In this document: positions 1 to 8,547 of the stretch, one piece after another | Layout of the letters: each line of letters opens with the position of its first letter | Numbering within the stretch: position 1 is the stretch's first letter | DNA from: CAZIVO01 sp964542765 | GTDB taxonomy: Bacteria > Planctomycetota > UBA1135 > UBA2386 | Length of the DNA stretch: 34,926 nt | Assembly (NCBI GenBank): GCA_964542765.1 | Contig: CAZIVO010000029.1 | Span: forward strand, 1-34,926 | Direction: 5' to 3' | Position numbers and translations under genes: made by a program | Notes under the pieces: model-generated | What the model saw: only the letters and a program-made list of their open reading frames with translations | What the model was told of the DNA's origin: nothing | The model's database searches: none

Positions 1-1
1 G

Positions 2-484
2 GCTCCAGGAAAAACTGGGGGTTTACGTGGTCGTAAGCGGAGCCTTTTCGAAGGTGGTGTGCGCGTGCCCGGCGTGGTCGTTTGGCCTGAGCATGTCCAG
101 CCAGGGACAGAAACCACGGTGCCTGCCTGCACGAGCGATTATCTGCCCACCATCCTCGATGTGCTCGGGGTGGAACGTGCTGATGACCGGCCACTCGATG
201 GAATCAGTCTACTCCCACTCTTCGAAGGAAAGATGCACCGACGACCACAACCGATCTTCTTTGAATCACGGGCCGAGGTCTCCCTTGTCGACAATCATTG
301 GAAGTTGATCGGCTCGGCAAAAAAACAACAGTTCAGCTTGTTCGACCTCTCCAAGGACCGAGCAGAGTCAAACGACATGGCCGCGAAACATCCCAACCTC
401 GTTCAAAAGATGAGCGCACAGATCGATGAGTGGCGAGCATCTTGCTCACGGAGCGCAGAAGGAAAGGACTACAATGGCCAGTGA
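2..484 (+). CDS. Sulfatase (arylsulfatase family), C-terminal fragment
   Basis: The reading frame is open from the left edge, so this is the 3' end of a gene that begins outside the window (about 160 residues visible). It carries the late sulfatase signature LFEGGVRVPGVVVWPE (the family's 'xxEGGxRVPxxxxWPG' segment), followed by a DYLPTILDVLGVE stretch and a C-terminal LFDLSKDRAESNDMA segment ('LYDLxxDPxExxNLA' in the family). The catalytic formylglycine motif CxPSR and the N-terminal metal ligands would lie upstream and cannot be checked. Sulfatases hydrolyse sulfate esters, commonly on algal polysaccharides in Planctomycetota, and are usually exported. The stop codon is 1 nt from the stop of the convergent gene at 486-1271. 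Family assignment is firm; the substrate is unknown. Confidence 0.9.
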   Translation, partial: APGKTGGLRGRKRSLFEGGVRVPGVVVWPEHVQPGTETTVPACTSDYLPTILDVLGVERADDRPLDGISLLPLFEGKMHRRPQPIFFESRAEVSLVDNHWKLIGSAKKQQFSLFDLSKDRAESNDMAAKHPNLVQKMSAQIDEWRASCSRSAEGKDYNGQ

Positions 485-485
485 G

Positions 486-1271
486 TTACTGACCGGGTAG
501 AGGCTCTCCCCCACGCAATCGGTGAGCTACCAGAAGGTCGGTCACGCGCCCCAGTCCTGGCCCGGTCCTGGCCCCATGCCAGCTGAAATCCTTGCCATCA
601 ACCAGAAGGATCGGGGCGTCGAACCAGCCACACGCGACCAACTCCTGCCTGTGTTGCTCGTCAAACACCCAGGGCTCATCCGGCAACAGAACCAATTCGA
701 CACGCAACCCCCGAAACTCACTCGGATCGATCGTCGGGTAACGATCAGGACGATCGGCCGCCACATTCACCGCACCCGCGCGTTCGAGAATGTCGTGGAT
801 GTAAGTGTTGCCATTGATCGTCATCCAGGGCTTCTTCCAGATGGGATAGAAGACCCTGATAGCCTCCCGGTCGAGACTCTCCACCTCGGCACGGGCTAAC
901 TGAGCCTCTATCAAGAGCAGAATGGCCTCGGCCTCTTCCCTCGCCTCAAGGATCTGACCAAGATCTCGAACGAGTGCGGCAGCCTCAGCCACCGTGGTTG
1001 GAGCGCTCTCCATCACCAAGAAATGCTTTTTGAGCCAATGGATGTCTTCGGCACGATTTTCTTCCGTGTTCGCAAGGATGATGTCCGGCTGAAGTGCCGC
1101 AATCTTCTCGCGGTCAGGATTCTTCGTTCCCCCCACCCGGGGTACACCCTGGAGAGTCGCCTCGGGCTCGACGCAGTATCGCGTCACCCCTACCAGGCGG
1201 TCCCCGGCGGCCAGTTCACAAACAGTCTCCGTGAGAGACGGTACCAGCGACACGATTCTTGAGACGTTCAC
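486..1271 (-). CDS. Helical-backbone metal receptor / cobalamin-binding (BtuF-like) protein
   Basis: 261 residues, GTG start. The N-terminal RIVSLVPSLTETVCELAAGD and the following GVTRYCVEP and VGGTKNPDREKIAALQPDIIL segments are characteristic of the periplasmic-binding-protein type II fold (PF01497) used by vitamin B12 and ferric-siderophore receptors. The long mid helix (about residues 95-140) and a second lobe with the TINGNTYIHDILERAGAVN motif complete it. No signal peptide is visible: the protein begins directly with the first beta strand, so it may be cytoplasmic, or the true start could be misjudged. No ABC permease or ATPase gene is next to it, unlike transport operons. It lies 109 nt downstream of the metallophosphoesterase on the same strand and may be the last gene of that unit. 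Ligand identity (corrinoid or iron chelate) is not determinable here. Confidence 0.82.
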   Translation of the reverse strand: MNVSRIVSLVPSLTETVCELAAGDRLVGVTRYCVEPEATLQGVPRVGGTKNPDREKIAALQPDIILANTEENRAEDIHWLKKHFLVMESAPTTVAEAAALVRDLGQILEAREEAEAILLLIEAQLARAEVESLDREAIRVFYPIWKKPWMTINGNTYIHDILERAGAVNVAADRPDRYPTIDPSEFRGLRVELVLLPDEPWVFDEQHRQELVACGWFDAPILLVDGKDFSWHGARTGPGLGRVTDLLVAHRLRGGEPLPGQ

Positions 1272-1380
1272 TGTCGGTGAAAACTAACGCCACAAGCACA
1301 CGCATGACAACAACAGTGCTCGGCTGGTGATCGGCCCCAACCGTGATCGACTCTTTGACCGAAGCCTCTGCACATCCTGT

Positions 1381-2262
1381 TCAGGTCTCCATGATTTCAG
1401 GAACAACAACCTCTCGGATCTCCCCCTGATCATCGACCCAGATTTCTTCCAGATCGACGACATCGCCAGCGCAACACGACATGCGTAAATAATACGCCCA
1501 GCGCTCACCTTTGCCGCTCTCCTTGATCCGTGGAACCACCGCCGGATTCACGTACAGCACGCCATCCTTGGTCATGAAACGAACCCGGGATGCGCCCTTG
1601 GGATTGAGTAAGCGGTGGTGCATGTGCCCGGCAATCACGCAGCGGACCCGCAGACCACAGTTCCGGATCTCGGCAAGCGCAAGTTCCAGATCTCGGTCCC
1701 CCCAGTCACCGCTCGGATGCCGACCAAAATCCTTCCCGTAGATCGAATGAGACTGCTTTCCCAGTCCCGTCGGACCGTTGTGCGCAAGGATGAGTAGATC
1801 GCGCGCAGAGGCCCTTTGGGCAGCCTGAACGATCTTCTGTGCCGACGCCTCAATATCTCCGACGCCATAAAACTGGTCGTAGACCTCGGGGCTACGCATG
1901 CTTTTGCCCCCCCAGGAAAACGGCCGGGCGCCGACAATCGACATCCCCGCCTGCGGCACCTCCCTCACCTCATAAGCAATATGATCATCACCGAGGATCT
2001 CGACGCTCTCTTCCAGCGTTCGCGTTGGTCGGCGCCGGGAAAAGCTCTGCCAGGCATCGTGATTGCCAAGGATCACCGCTTTTGGAGCCTTCAGGCCGGC
2101 AACCTCTCGCACCATACCCAGATCTTCATCTCCAAGATCGCCCACAAACAGGGTCAGGTCCTGGCTCCCCTGCTCGATGAAGCTGACGTCTTCCGGTCGC
2201 CAAAAATTATGGATATCGCCAACAACCAGAAACGTAGCCCGGGAGGTCATCTCATCGAGCAT
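1381..2262 (-). CDS. Metallophosphoesterase, TIGR04168-like
   Basis: 293 residues. All calcineurin-type metal-binding blocks are visible in order: GDIH (15-18), GDLGDED (41-47), GNHD (66-69), a later AHNGP and GHMHH near residue 215. The overall sequence, including the FVGDLGDEDLGMV block followed closely by GNHDAW, resembles the TIGR04168 family known from cyanobacteria and plant plastids, whose substrate is not established. No signal peptide or membrane segment, so probably cytoplasmic. An in-frame second ATG four codons on (2250) is an alternative start; neither has a strong Shine-Dalgarno sequence. It sits 62 nt downstream of the sigma-54 activator on the same strand, so co-transcription is plausible. 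The two-metal phosphoesterase activity is inferred from the intact motifs; the physiological substrate is unknown. Confidence 0.88.
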   Translation of the reverse strand: MLDEMTSRATFLVVGDIHNFWRPEDVSFIEQGSQDLTLFVGDLGDEDLGMVREVAGLKAPKAVILGNHDAWQSFSRRRPTRTLEESVEILGDDHIAYEVREVPQAGMSIVGARPFSWGGKSMRSPEVYDQFYGVGDIEASAQKIVQAAQRASARDLLILAHNGPTGLGKQSHSIYGKDFGRHPSGDWGDRDLELALAEIRNCGLRVRCVIAGHMHHRLLNPKGASRVRFMTKDGVLYVNPAVVPRIKESGKGERWAYYLRMSCCAGDVVDLEEIWVDDQGEIREVVVPEIMET

Positions 2263-2324
2263 ACCCGTGCTGGATCATGCGGCATCAAGAGATTTCGCGA
2301 AGCGTTACTGACTGGTCGAGAGCC

Positions 2325-4187
2325 TTACTTCGCTTCCAGCAACCCGTGTTTCATCAACTTCTCGCGATAGGTCGTCCGTGGAACTCCAAAGAGTTCCGCT
2401 CCCTTGGTCAGATTGCCTTCCGCACTCTCCAAGGTTTCCTGAAGAGCGGACCGCTCCTGTCCCTCGAGTCGCTCCTTCCAGGTGCTGGTGTCGCTGGAGG
2501 AATCCGCCTCGGGAGTTTCAGCGGATGGCGACATCTGCGGTGATGCATCCAAATGTTCCACCGCTATCGCACCACCTGCGGCGCGTAGCGCAGCACCTTT
2601 GAGCATGTGCTGAAGCTCACGGATATTGCCTGACCACTGGTAACGGTGGAGGTGATCGAGCGCTTCGCTCGTCAACTCAGGCGCCGCTGGCAAGCCAAGA
2701 TCTTCGGCCGCCTTGAGGAGGAACCGAGAACACAACATCAAGATGTCCTCTTTCCTGTCGCGCAACGCGGGAAGCATGATCTCCAGTTCCCGCAGTCGAT
2801 AATAAAGATCTTCCCGGAACCGCCCCTCCTTGACCATCACCTCGAGATCCTGATGGGTCGCAGCGAGAATGCGAACATCAACCTTGATCTGCTTGCTGGA
2901 CCCGATCGGCGTGACGATTCGATCCTGCAGGACGCGCAGAATCTTCGCCTGGAGATCCAATGCCATGTCGCCGATCTCGTCGAGGAAGATCGTGCCCTCG
3001 TGAGCCTCCTCGAAATGCCCGCGCTTGGTTTGGGTGGCGCCGGTGAAAGCCCCCTTGTCGTGTCCGAACAATTCACTTTCCATGAGTTGTTCGGGGATCG
3101 CCGCACAATTAACCGGCACGAACACCCCCTCTTTTCGAGGTGAGAGATCGTGGATAGCACGCGCAATGACCTCCTTGCCCGTGCCGGTCTCTCCCCGGAT
3201 CAAAACCGTGTAGTCCGCCGGAGCATAAAGCTTGACCCGCTCAACCATGTCCTTGCACGAAGGGCTGGTGGTCTGCAGGGCATAGTGTTCCTCGTTATTC
3301 GCAGAGGGCTGCGACTTGAAGATGTTGGTAACAAGATCTCGATTCCCCAAAGCACTCGCCACAAGCCTGCCAATGAAAACTACTCGCTGGAGATCTGACG
3401 GAGCCAACATCGCTCCATCACGAACGCAATCCGCATGCAGGATGCCAAAGGTCTTGCCAAGCGCCTGGATCGGCATCGTGATGCTCGAACTGATTCCCTC
3501 TCGCCGAACACTGACAAACTGCGATGCCACAGGGTCTGCGCTGGCGATCGGAACATGAACAAGGTTCCCGCTCTCCCTTACCTGATCAATCAATGAACGA
3601 CTGATCCGGAACGAGCCGCTATCACCTCCATCAGTGAGATAAAAACTAGTCTCACCATCGATCGCATATTCGTCGCCGAACTCCAGGCAAACACGATCTG
3701 CCCCGGTTGCGGAAAGAATGGCACCCATCGCTGCCTTGATCATCTGCATGGGGGATCTGACCGCTTCAAGGTGATCCGCAACCTCCATGAAGGTCTGATA
3801 CCAACTCCCCACGGGTGACCCGGCGCTTTCCAGATTCAAAAGCGTCGAGGTGTCAATCTCCTCGCCACGCTGGTCGTCGCCGACAACGACGGAGCGCAGA
3901 CTCACCATGACCGAACCAACATTCAGCACATCACTTTCGAGGAGCGTCTCGAAGCGGGTGCTGACGGTGCCAGTCGAACTACGCACAGGGAAAGGCAAGC
4001 CCGCTTCCACCCGGACTTGAAGGCCGCCCTCGGGCTCGTGGATGATCTCGATCAAACGGCCGCTGAACCCCGGCATTTCCATCTCGAGATCACAGCCAGA
4101 GCCGCTGGTCCCGACCCAGAAGCGATCGAGTTCGACCGTGTGCTGCACATGGCCTGCGCCAGTATTGATCTCCACGTAGACAGCCAT
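2325..4187 (-). CDS. Sigma-54-dependent transcriptional activator (FHA-like, GAF, AAA+, Fis HTH)
   Basis: 620 residues. Central AAA+ domain: Walker A GETGTGKE (332-339), GAFTGA loop contacting sigma-54 (379-384), Walker B IFLDE (400-404), and a GRFREDLYYRL segment (455-465). C-terminal Fis-type helix-turn-helix (about 576-620, ending GVPRTTYREKLMKHG). Residues about 130-285 look like a GAF sensor domain. Residues 1-100 have the length and strand pattern of an FHA domain, but the usual GR and SxxH phosphothreonine-binding residues are replaced (VGTSGSG at 25-31; GFSGRL at 40-45), so phosphopeptide binding may be lost or altered. FHA-GAF-AAA+ activators are known in myxobacteria and planctomycetes, where kinase partners are common. 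It is divergent from the kinase at 4449 and heads a possible unit with the metallophosphoesterase. DNA binding and activation of sigma-54 holoenzyme follow from the family; its target genes are not evident. Confidence 0.95.
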   Translation of the reverse strand: MAVYVEINTGAGHVQHTVELDRFWVGTSGSGCDLEMEMPGFSGRLIEIIHEPEGGLQVRVEAGLPFPVRSSTGTVSTRFETLLESDVLNVGSVMVSLRSVVVGDDQRGEEIDTSTLLNLESAGSPVGSWYQTFMEVADHLEAVRSPMQMIKAAMGAILSATGADRVCLEFGDEYAIDGETSFYLTDGGDSGSFRISRSLIDQVRESGNLVHVPIASADPVASQFVSVRREGISSSITMPIQALGKTFGILHADCVRDGAMLAPSDLQRVVFIGRLVASALGNRDLVTNIFKSQPSANNEEHYALQTTSPSCKDMVERVKLYAPADYTVLIRGETGTGKEVIARAIHDLSPRKEGVFVPVNCAAIPEQLMESELFGHDKGAFTGATQTKRGHFEEAHEGTIFLDEIGDMALDLQAKILRVLQDRIVTPIGSSKQIKVDVRILAATHQDLEVMVKEGRFREDLYYRLRELEIMLPALRDRKEDILMLCSRFLLKAAEDLGLPAAPELTSEALDHLHRYQWSGNIRELQHMLKGAALRAAGGAIAVEHLDASPQMSPSAETPEADSSSDTSTWKERLEGQERSALQETLESAEGNLTKGAELFGVPRTTYREKLMKHGLLEAK

Positions 4188-4448
4188 GGTGTCGGATTTT
4201 CGCCAATTATCCCCGGTTCGGGAAGGGACTTACCGTCGATATCCCGCCACAAAGCTCAGTTTGTGGCCAAGCTCCAGGGGCGAAGGAACCCCTAATAAAT
4301 CAGCTACGGACTGCAACCCGTTGTGCCACGCAGCTTTGCGCGGTGGCTTCTAAACCCTACAGTGGGCCATCCCAATGGGAGACAACGATCTGGCAATGCC
4401 GAATCACGGCCAGCGATATCCCAGGCCTGATATTTTCTCCTCTCGTCG
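4188..4448. other. Divergent intergenic region between sigma-54 activator and kinase
   Basis: This is the longest gap in the window (261 nt) and must hold the promoters for both divergent genes. Visible elements are a near-consensus sigma-54 sequence on the minus strand (4312-4328), a small inverted repeat AGGGG/CCCCT (4276-4280 and 4289-4293) that would lie in the activator leader, and on the plus strand a TG-A-TATTTT stretch about 12 nt before the kinase ATG that could serve as an extended -10. No ORF with coding character was seen here. Confidence 0.55.
4312..4328 (-). promoter_or_regulatory. Near-consensus sigma-54 (-24/-12) element with one extra spacer base
   Basis: On the minus strand the sequence reads TGGCAC-AACGGG-TTGCA. 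Both halves match the sigma-54 consensus TGGCACG-N4-TTGCW very well, but the GG to GC distance is 11 nt, not the required 10. It points toward the sigma-54 activator, about 125 nt upstream of its ATG, so it could reflect autoregulation. The spacing fault makes function doubtful; a chance match is possible. Confidence 0.3.
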
Positions 4449-7172
4449 ATGACGGACCCCATCGCTCAGCCACCGGATCAAGCGGCCGCAAACGAAGGCG
4501 GACGATGGTTGGTCGCCTGCTCGCGTGACCGAACGCTCATGGCGCAGCGCGACCACGGCAAAACCGTCCTCGTGAAAATCTACGAGCGCGGATCCCTGGA
4601 TGACGCCCGCGCGGAATCCTCCATCGGCTCCGAGTTGAACATCGAGGGCGTCGTCCGATACCACGGGGCGAGTATCGACGAAGCCACGGGGCGACCCTGC
4701 GTCATCATGGACTTCCATGACGGAGGAACGCTGGCACAGAGAATCACCTCTCATGGCCCGCTGCACCCCCGACATGCAGCGCGTCTCATACTCGAACTCG
4801 CCCGGATCCTGCAGTCGCTATCGACCGCTTCGGTACCGAGCGCTCCTCATGGAATCGTTCACTGCGATATCAAGCCCGACAACCTCTTGCTGGTCAGCAC
4901 ACCCCCGTCGAACGACGAGGGTGCTATCCGGGAGTCCATCGTCTTGCTGGATTTCGAACACGCGGTGCAGCTGGGCAGCCAACATGGTTCTGATGACTTC
5001 ACTGGAGGAACCCACGGTTACGCTCCGCCGGAGGCATACCAGGGAGCCCCTCCGACAACGTCTTTCGATGTTTTTGCACTCGGAGCGACTCTTCATCAGG
5101 CGCTCCTGGGAAAGCTACCCTTCCCGATCAGCGAAAAAATCGATGTCGAGAGCGTCATTGCGGAGAGCTGGGTGCCCTGCCCGGAGACGGATCTCCTGCC
5201 CGAAGACCTTCTCTTGCTGCTCAAGGGCTGTCTCGCAACCGATGGCAGACTAACGCTCGCCGAGGTGGCCAATCGGTTGGAGCAGTTTCTCGACCAAGAG
5301 CCCGACGGTGAACGGCTCCTGGATGATGCCTTGGTTCTTCTTCACGCCGGCAACATTGCCGGAGCAGAGCGCGAACTGGCCGCCGCAGCCCGAACCGCTG
5401 CCGGATCAGATCGCCTCGCAATCCTGTCCTCCCTGACCCTTCGCCGAAAAAAGATGCTGGCGCGGATCCCTGCGTTCGCAGTCCCGGCGCTACCGGAATC
5501 GCTCATTGCACGCATCGAGACGATCGCATCGAGCACCCCGAAGATCGCCACCCTCCTCAAGCGCTTCCCTGGCCATGCAGAGGCTTTGGCCACACGACAA
5601 CAACTGCGATCTGAGCTGGATCACATGATCGAGAAAGTCCCACCAGCCATCGCTGAATTGAAACGCTCCGCGCGATTTACCGAAGCAGTGGGGGTCCTGG
5701 ACACGGCAATCTCGGCAGTCGCAGCAAACCGTGGGCTGCCCTCGCAGCCTCCATCCAGCCGCAAACATCACCTGCCCATTGAAACAGGTCCGCTGAGGCG
5801 CGACCCCGAGCGTTTCTTGAGGGCGGCTCTGAGCGATCTGCTCTCCGCCGCTGAAACTCACGAAGCCTTGCTGGGGCAACTCGGTGAAGCCGAAGCCCAA
5901 CTGGACCTGGGGGCTGCGGAAACCATTCTCAAAGAAGCTGCCCGTGCTTACAGCGGAGCCAGCGAAGTTGTCGCCGGCCTGAAGGACCGACTACTCAACC
6001 TGCGATTTCACATCGAGCGCATCGCCCAACCATGGCCCTCGCTGAAGAGCCTTCAAGAACAACTCGAGTTGGCAGAGATCGACCTGGACCTCGAACCTCT
6101 TCACTCGTTGCGACGCCTCTGTGCTTTGCGCGCAGACATCACCGATGAACAGCAAGAGGGCCTGCAGCGCGAAGGTCTGCGCACTCTCCAGCGCAGCCTT
6201 CAAGATCTTCTCGAGGACTTTCCACATGTTCATCAGATCGCCAATGACGGAGCCGAGACTCTCGCGCGGGCGATGGAAAGTCTTACCGACATGAGCTGGA
6301 TTCTCCTCGGACAGGCCGCCGAGATGCTGAGTTCAACACCCATTCCGATTCGGCCCCTGCAATCGATCATCAACCGTATCGACAGCCTTCGCATCCTGGA
6401 GGTCCTTGTCGATCGGGATGAACAGACTCGCGTTGCACTGCTGGACAAGCTCGAACGGGTTCGCACGCGGATCGATCAGGCGCGCACCACCCGCGATCGC
6501 ATCGCCCGTGGCGCTCAAGAAGCCATGAACAAAGGCCACCTGACAACAGCTCTCTACGATATGGCTCGCGCCGTCGACACCTTCGACGACGAAACCGAAA
6601 CAGGAGCTCTTCAACTATCCCAGCAACTGGAGAATGCGCGGCGCCAGAAAGAGAAGGTCGAGACCTTCACCGCTAACAACCTTCGCCTCGCAAACCACTA
6701 CGCTGAACTCCGCGACAACCCTGAGAGCAAGTACAGCGACCGGCTCGATGTCCTCAACCAACGGCGTGAGATTCTAAAATTTCTGGCTAAAAACCTGCAC
6801 GCGGATCGGGCAGATCTCTACTCGAAAGACCTTTGCGAACTGACTGTCTCGGCCATGCAGGAACATTCTCTCCAGGCGGAAACGCTGCTCGATGCTGCCC
6901 ACGCGGCGCATGAAAAACTGAAAATTTCCGAGGATGCCTGCACCAAGATCGAGGGAGAACTGCAAAGCCTCAAGAACCAGAGTTTGCCTGACCACGCACA
7001 GTGGATCCTCACACACTGGCGCAAGCAATCGGAACGCCTTCAGCGAGAATTGGAAGAAACAGAACCAGCAAATCTCAAGCCCGCGCAGCAAAAGCAACGC
7101 CTTCTGCTGGCGCTCAAAATTTTGACCCTCATCGCGGCAGTGGTCGCAACGACACTTCTGGTGTCACGCTAG
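4449..7172 (+). CDS. Tail-anchored coiled-coil Ser/Thr protein kinase homologue with altered motifs
   Basis: 907 residues. Kinase domain about 18-290: lysine in VLVKIY (K43), catalytic loop HCDIKPDN (138-145), metal-binding DFE (168-170), GTHGYAPPE activation-segment end (187-195) and DVFALG (207-212). The catalytic Asp, Lys, Asn and metal-binding Asp are all present. However, the glycine-rich loop is not recognisable, HRD has become HCD (a non-RD kinase) and DFG has become DFE, so activity may be weak, atypical or absent. From about 300 to 870 the protein is long, helical and rich in Glu, Leu, Gln and Arg, consistent with coiled coils. Residues 885-907 form a single hydrophobic helix at the extreme C-terminus, placing the kinase in the cytoplasm on a tail anchor, with no extracytoplasmic sensor. 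It is divergent from the FHA-like sigma-54 activator, a natural candidate partner (inference). An extended -10-like sequence lies just upstream. Confidence 0.88.
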   Translation: MTDPIAQPPDQAAANEGGRWLVACSRDRTLMAQRDHGKTVLVKIYERGSLDDARAESSIGSELNIEGVVRYHGASIDEATGRPCVIMDFHDGGTLAQRITSHGPLHPRHAARLILELARILQSLSTASVPSAPHGIVHCDIKPDNLLLVSTPPSNDEGAIRESIVLLDFEHAVQLGSQHGSDDFTGGTHGYAPPEAYQGAPPTTSFDVFALGATLHQALLGKLPFPISEKIDVESVIAESWVPCPETDLLPEDLLLLLKGCLATDGRLTLAEVANRLEQFLDQEPDGERLLDDALVLLHAGNIAGAERELAAAARTAAGSDRLAILSSLTLRRKKMLARIPAFAVPALPESLIARIETIASSTPKIATLLKRFPGHAEALATRQQLRSELDHMIEKVPPAIAELKRSARFTEAVGVLDTAISAVAANRGLPSQPPSSRKHHLPIETGPLRRDPERFLRAALSDLLSAAETHEALLGQLGEAEAQLDLGAAETILKEAARAYSGASEVVAGLKDRLLNLRFHIERIAQPWPSLKSLQEQLELAEIDLDLEPLHSLRRLCALRADITDEQQEGLQREGLRTLQRSLQDLLEDFPHVHQIANDGAETLARAMESLTDMSWILLGQAAEMLSSTPIPIRPLQSIINRIDSLRILEVLVDRDEQTRVALLDKLERVRTRIDQARTTRDRIARGAQEAMNKGHLTTALYDMARAVDTFDDETETGALQLSQQLENARRQKEKVETFTANNLRLANHYAELRDNPESKYSDRLDVLNQRREILKFLAKNLHADRADLYSKDLCELTVSAMQEHSLQAETLLDAAHAAHEKLKISEDACTKIEGELQSLKNQSLPDHAQWILTHWRKQSERLQRELEETEPANLKPAQQKQRLLLALKILTLIAAVVATTLLVSR

Positions 7173-7213
7173 ATCCACGGAAGCCGTGCAGTTCCCATCT
7201 TCTCGCCCGCCCA

Positions 7214-8446
7214 TCAGCGGACACCGAGGACCACGCGGAACCTCATCTTCTTGCCATCGCGATCGACGACGACCCGCACTTTTTGACCCGGCTTCAGGGT
7301 GCTCAGAACGGCCGAGTAATCCTCTATATCCGCTATCTTGAGTCTGGCGAGACCGATAATGACGTCCCCGGCCTTGATGCCGGCCTTCTCCGCAGGGCCA
7401 TCCTCGCGCGTGAACTCGACTCCCACCCCACCCTCCACGCTGTATGCCGGCATGAAGCCGAGGGCCGGGCGATCACCACTCTGCTCCTCCTGCGCGCCAA
7501 CGCCTTCTCCCGCCTTGGCATGAGGGTCTGTCGCACGAGCGTGGGGATTACCCTTCGGCTCAGGCGGTTTGGGCCCCTCGCGAACGAACAAAACATAATC
7601 GCCGCCAAACTCGAAGTCCGGCCCTGGCGGCGCCACCACGGCCACAGCCTCCATGCTGAGAACCGCGATCTTGAGATCCGGCAGTCTTTGTTGCAATCGC
7701 TCGACCGCCCCCATGCGCTGGTCAGAATGGAAGCGCCCACACAAGTGGACAACCAAAGGAGATCGTGGTTGGTCAGATGACGCGGTGAGAATCTGGACGA
7801 TCGACTCGGCCATGGTGTCGTCCTTCAAGCACTGCGCCTGATACAGCCTGTAGAGAGCCTCATCATCAAGCGCTGCCCCATGTCCACTCTCCTCCCCCTC
7901 CGAAGGCTCCAAAATAGCCTTTTTGAAAGCTTCCCAGTAAGCATCACGGGGGGCCGATGTTTTTTGAGCTATATGGGGACTGTTCGCGCTCGCGCCGATT
8001 CCTTCGCGTGCAACTCGACTGGCAATGGATTTTGGCGCGTTTGCGGCAATGACCGGAAGGCCCTTGGCCCTGGCAAACTCGACGATCGGCCGGTAGTGAG
8101 GGGCGTAGTTCTTCCACGGCCGTGACAATTTCAGAAAATTCTTCTCGGTGATCTGACCACTCAGATAACGATCAAGGTCGTCCTGGACATCTCGCTCGAA
8201 CATCTCCAACGAAATAGCGAGGTCAGGCCGACGCAAATGCAGCATCTCGACCATCTCCAACTGCAAGGCATGGCCCACGCGATTGTCATGATCCTCCCCG
8301 AGAAACACCACTCCAGCAGTAACCACATCATCGACAACTTGCTCCAATCGAACAGCGCGTCCACTGGAGCCATCGATGACCAAGCTGGTCGCTGAGCAGG
8401 CGGGGAGAACGGTCAGAGTGAGTGATACAACAAGGGAAAATCTCAT
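7214..8446 (-). CDS. ChaN-family (haem-binding-type) lipoprotein fused to a C-terminal PDZ domain
   Basis: 410 residues from ATG 8446. This start was preferred over an upstream in-frame one because it gives a proper lipoprotein signal (MRFSLVVSLTLTVLPAC, lipidated Cys17). Residues about 35-300 show the ChaN/Tiki-like pattern: FLGEDHDNRVGHALQ (48-62), SLEMFERD, RPIVEFARAKGLPVIAANAP, and a late VHLCGRFHSDQRMG segment. In this family the Glu/His cluster is implicated in haem-iron binding or, for the wider Tiki/TraB superfamily, metallopeptidase-like chemistry. Residues about 325-410 are a PDZ domain (GGVGVEF, GPAEKAGIKAGDVIIGL, KPGQKVRVVVDRDGK). Most ChaN proteins lack a PDZ domain. It is divergent from exonuclease III by 101 nt; a GGTACAGT -10-like sequence lies 16 nt before the ATG on the minus strand. 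Likely anchored in the envelope, facing the periplasm. Confidence 0.88.
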   Translation of the reverse strand: MRFSLVVSLTLTVLPACSATSLVIDGSSGRAVRLEQVVDDVVTAGVVFLGEDHDNRVGHALQLEMVEMLHLRRPDLAISLEMFERDVQDDLDRYLSGQITEKNFLKLSRPWKNYAPHYRPIVEFARAKGLPVIAANAPKSIASRVAREGIGASANSPHIAQKTSAPRDAYWEAFKKAILEPSEGEESGHGAALDDEALYRLYQAQCLKDDTMAESIVQILTASSDQPRSPLVVHLCGRFHSDQRMGAVERLQQRLPDLKIAVLSMEAVAVVAPPGPDFEFGGDYVLFVREGPKPPEPKGNPHARATDPHAKAGEGVGAQEEQSGDRPALGFMPAYSVEGGVGVEFTREDGPAEKAGIKAGDVIIGLARLKIADIEDYSAVLSTLKPGQKVRVVVDRDGKKMRFRVVLGVR

Positions 8447-8547
8447 GCGGCCACCCAGAGAAACTGTACCGGGCAAGGAAAGCAAGCCACCGATCTGGAT
8501 CCGGTGGCTCCAGCGGTCAGAATGTCTGCCCAACCGGCAATCAAACC

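Noticed and set aside
1272..1380. Gap between the metallophosphoesterase and the BtuF-like gene as a possible riboswitch (cobalamin) site
   Set aside because: A cobalamin riboswitch is longer than this 109-nt gap and no B12-box sequence was recognised.
7176..7188. CACGG-AAG-CCGTG hairpin between the convergent kinase and ChaN genes
   Set aside because: Only 5 bp with a 3-nt loop and no U-tract; too weak to call a terminator.
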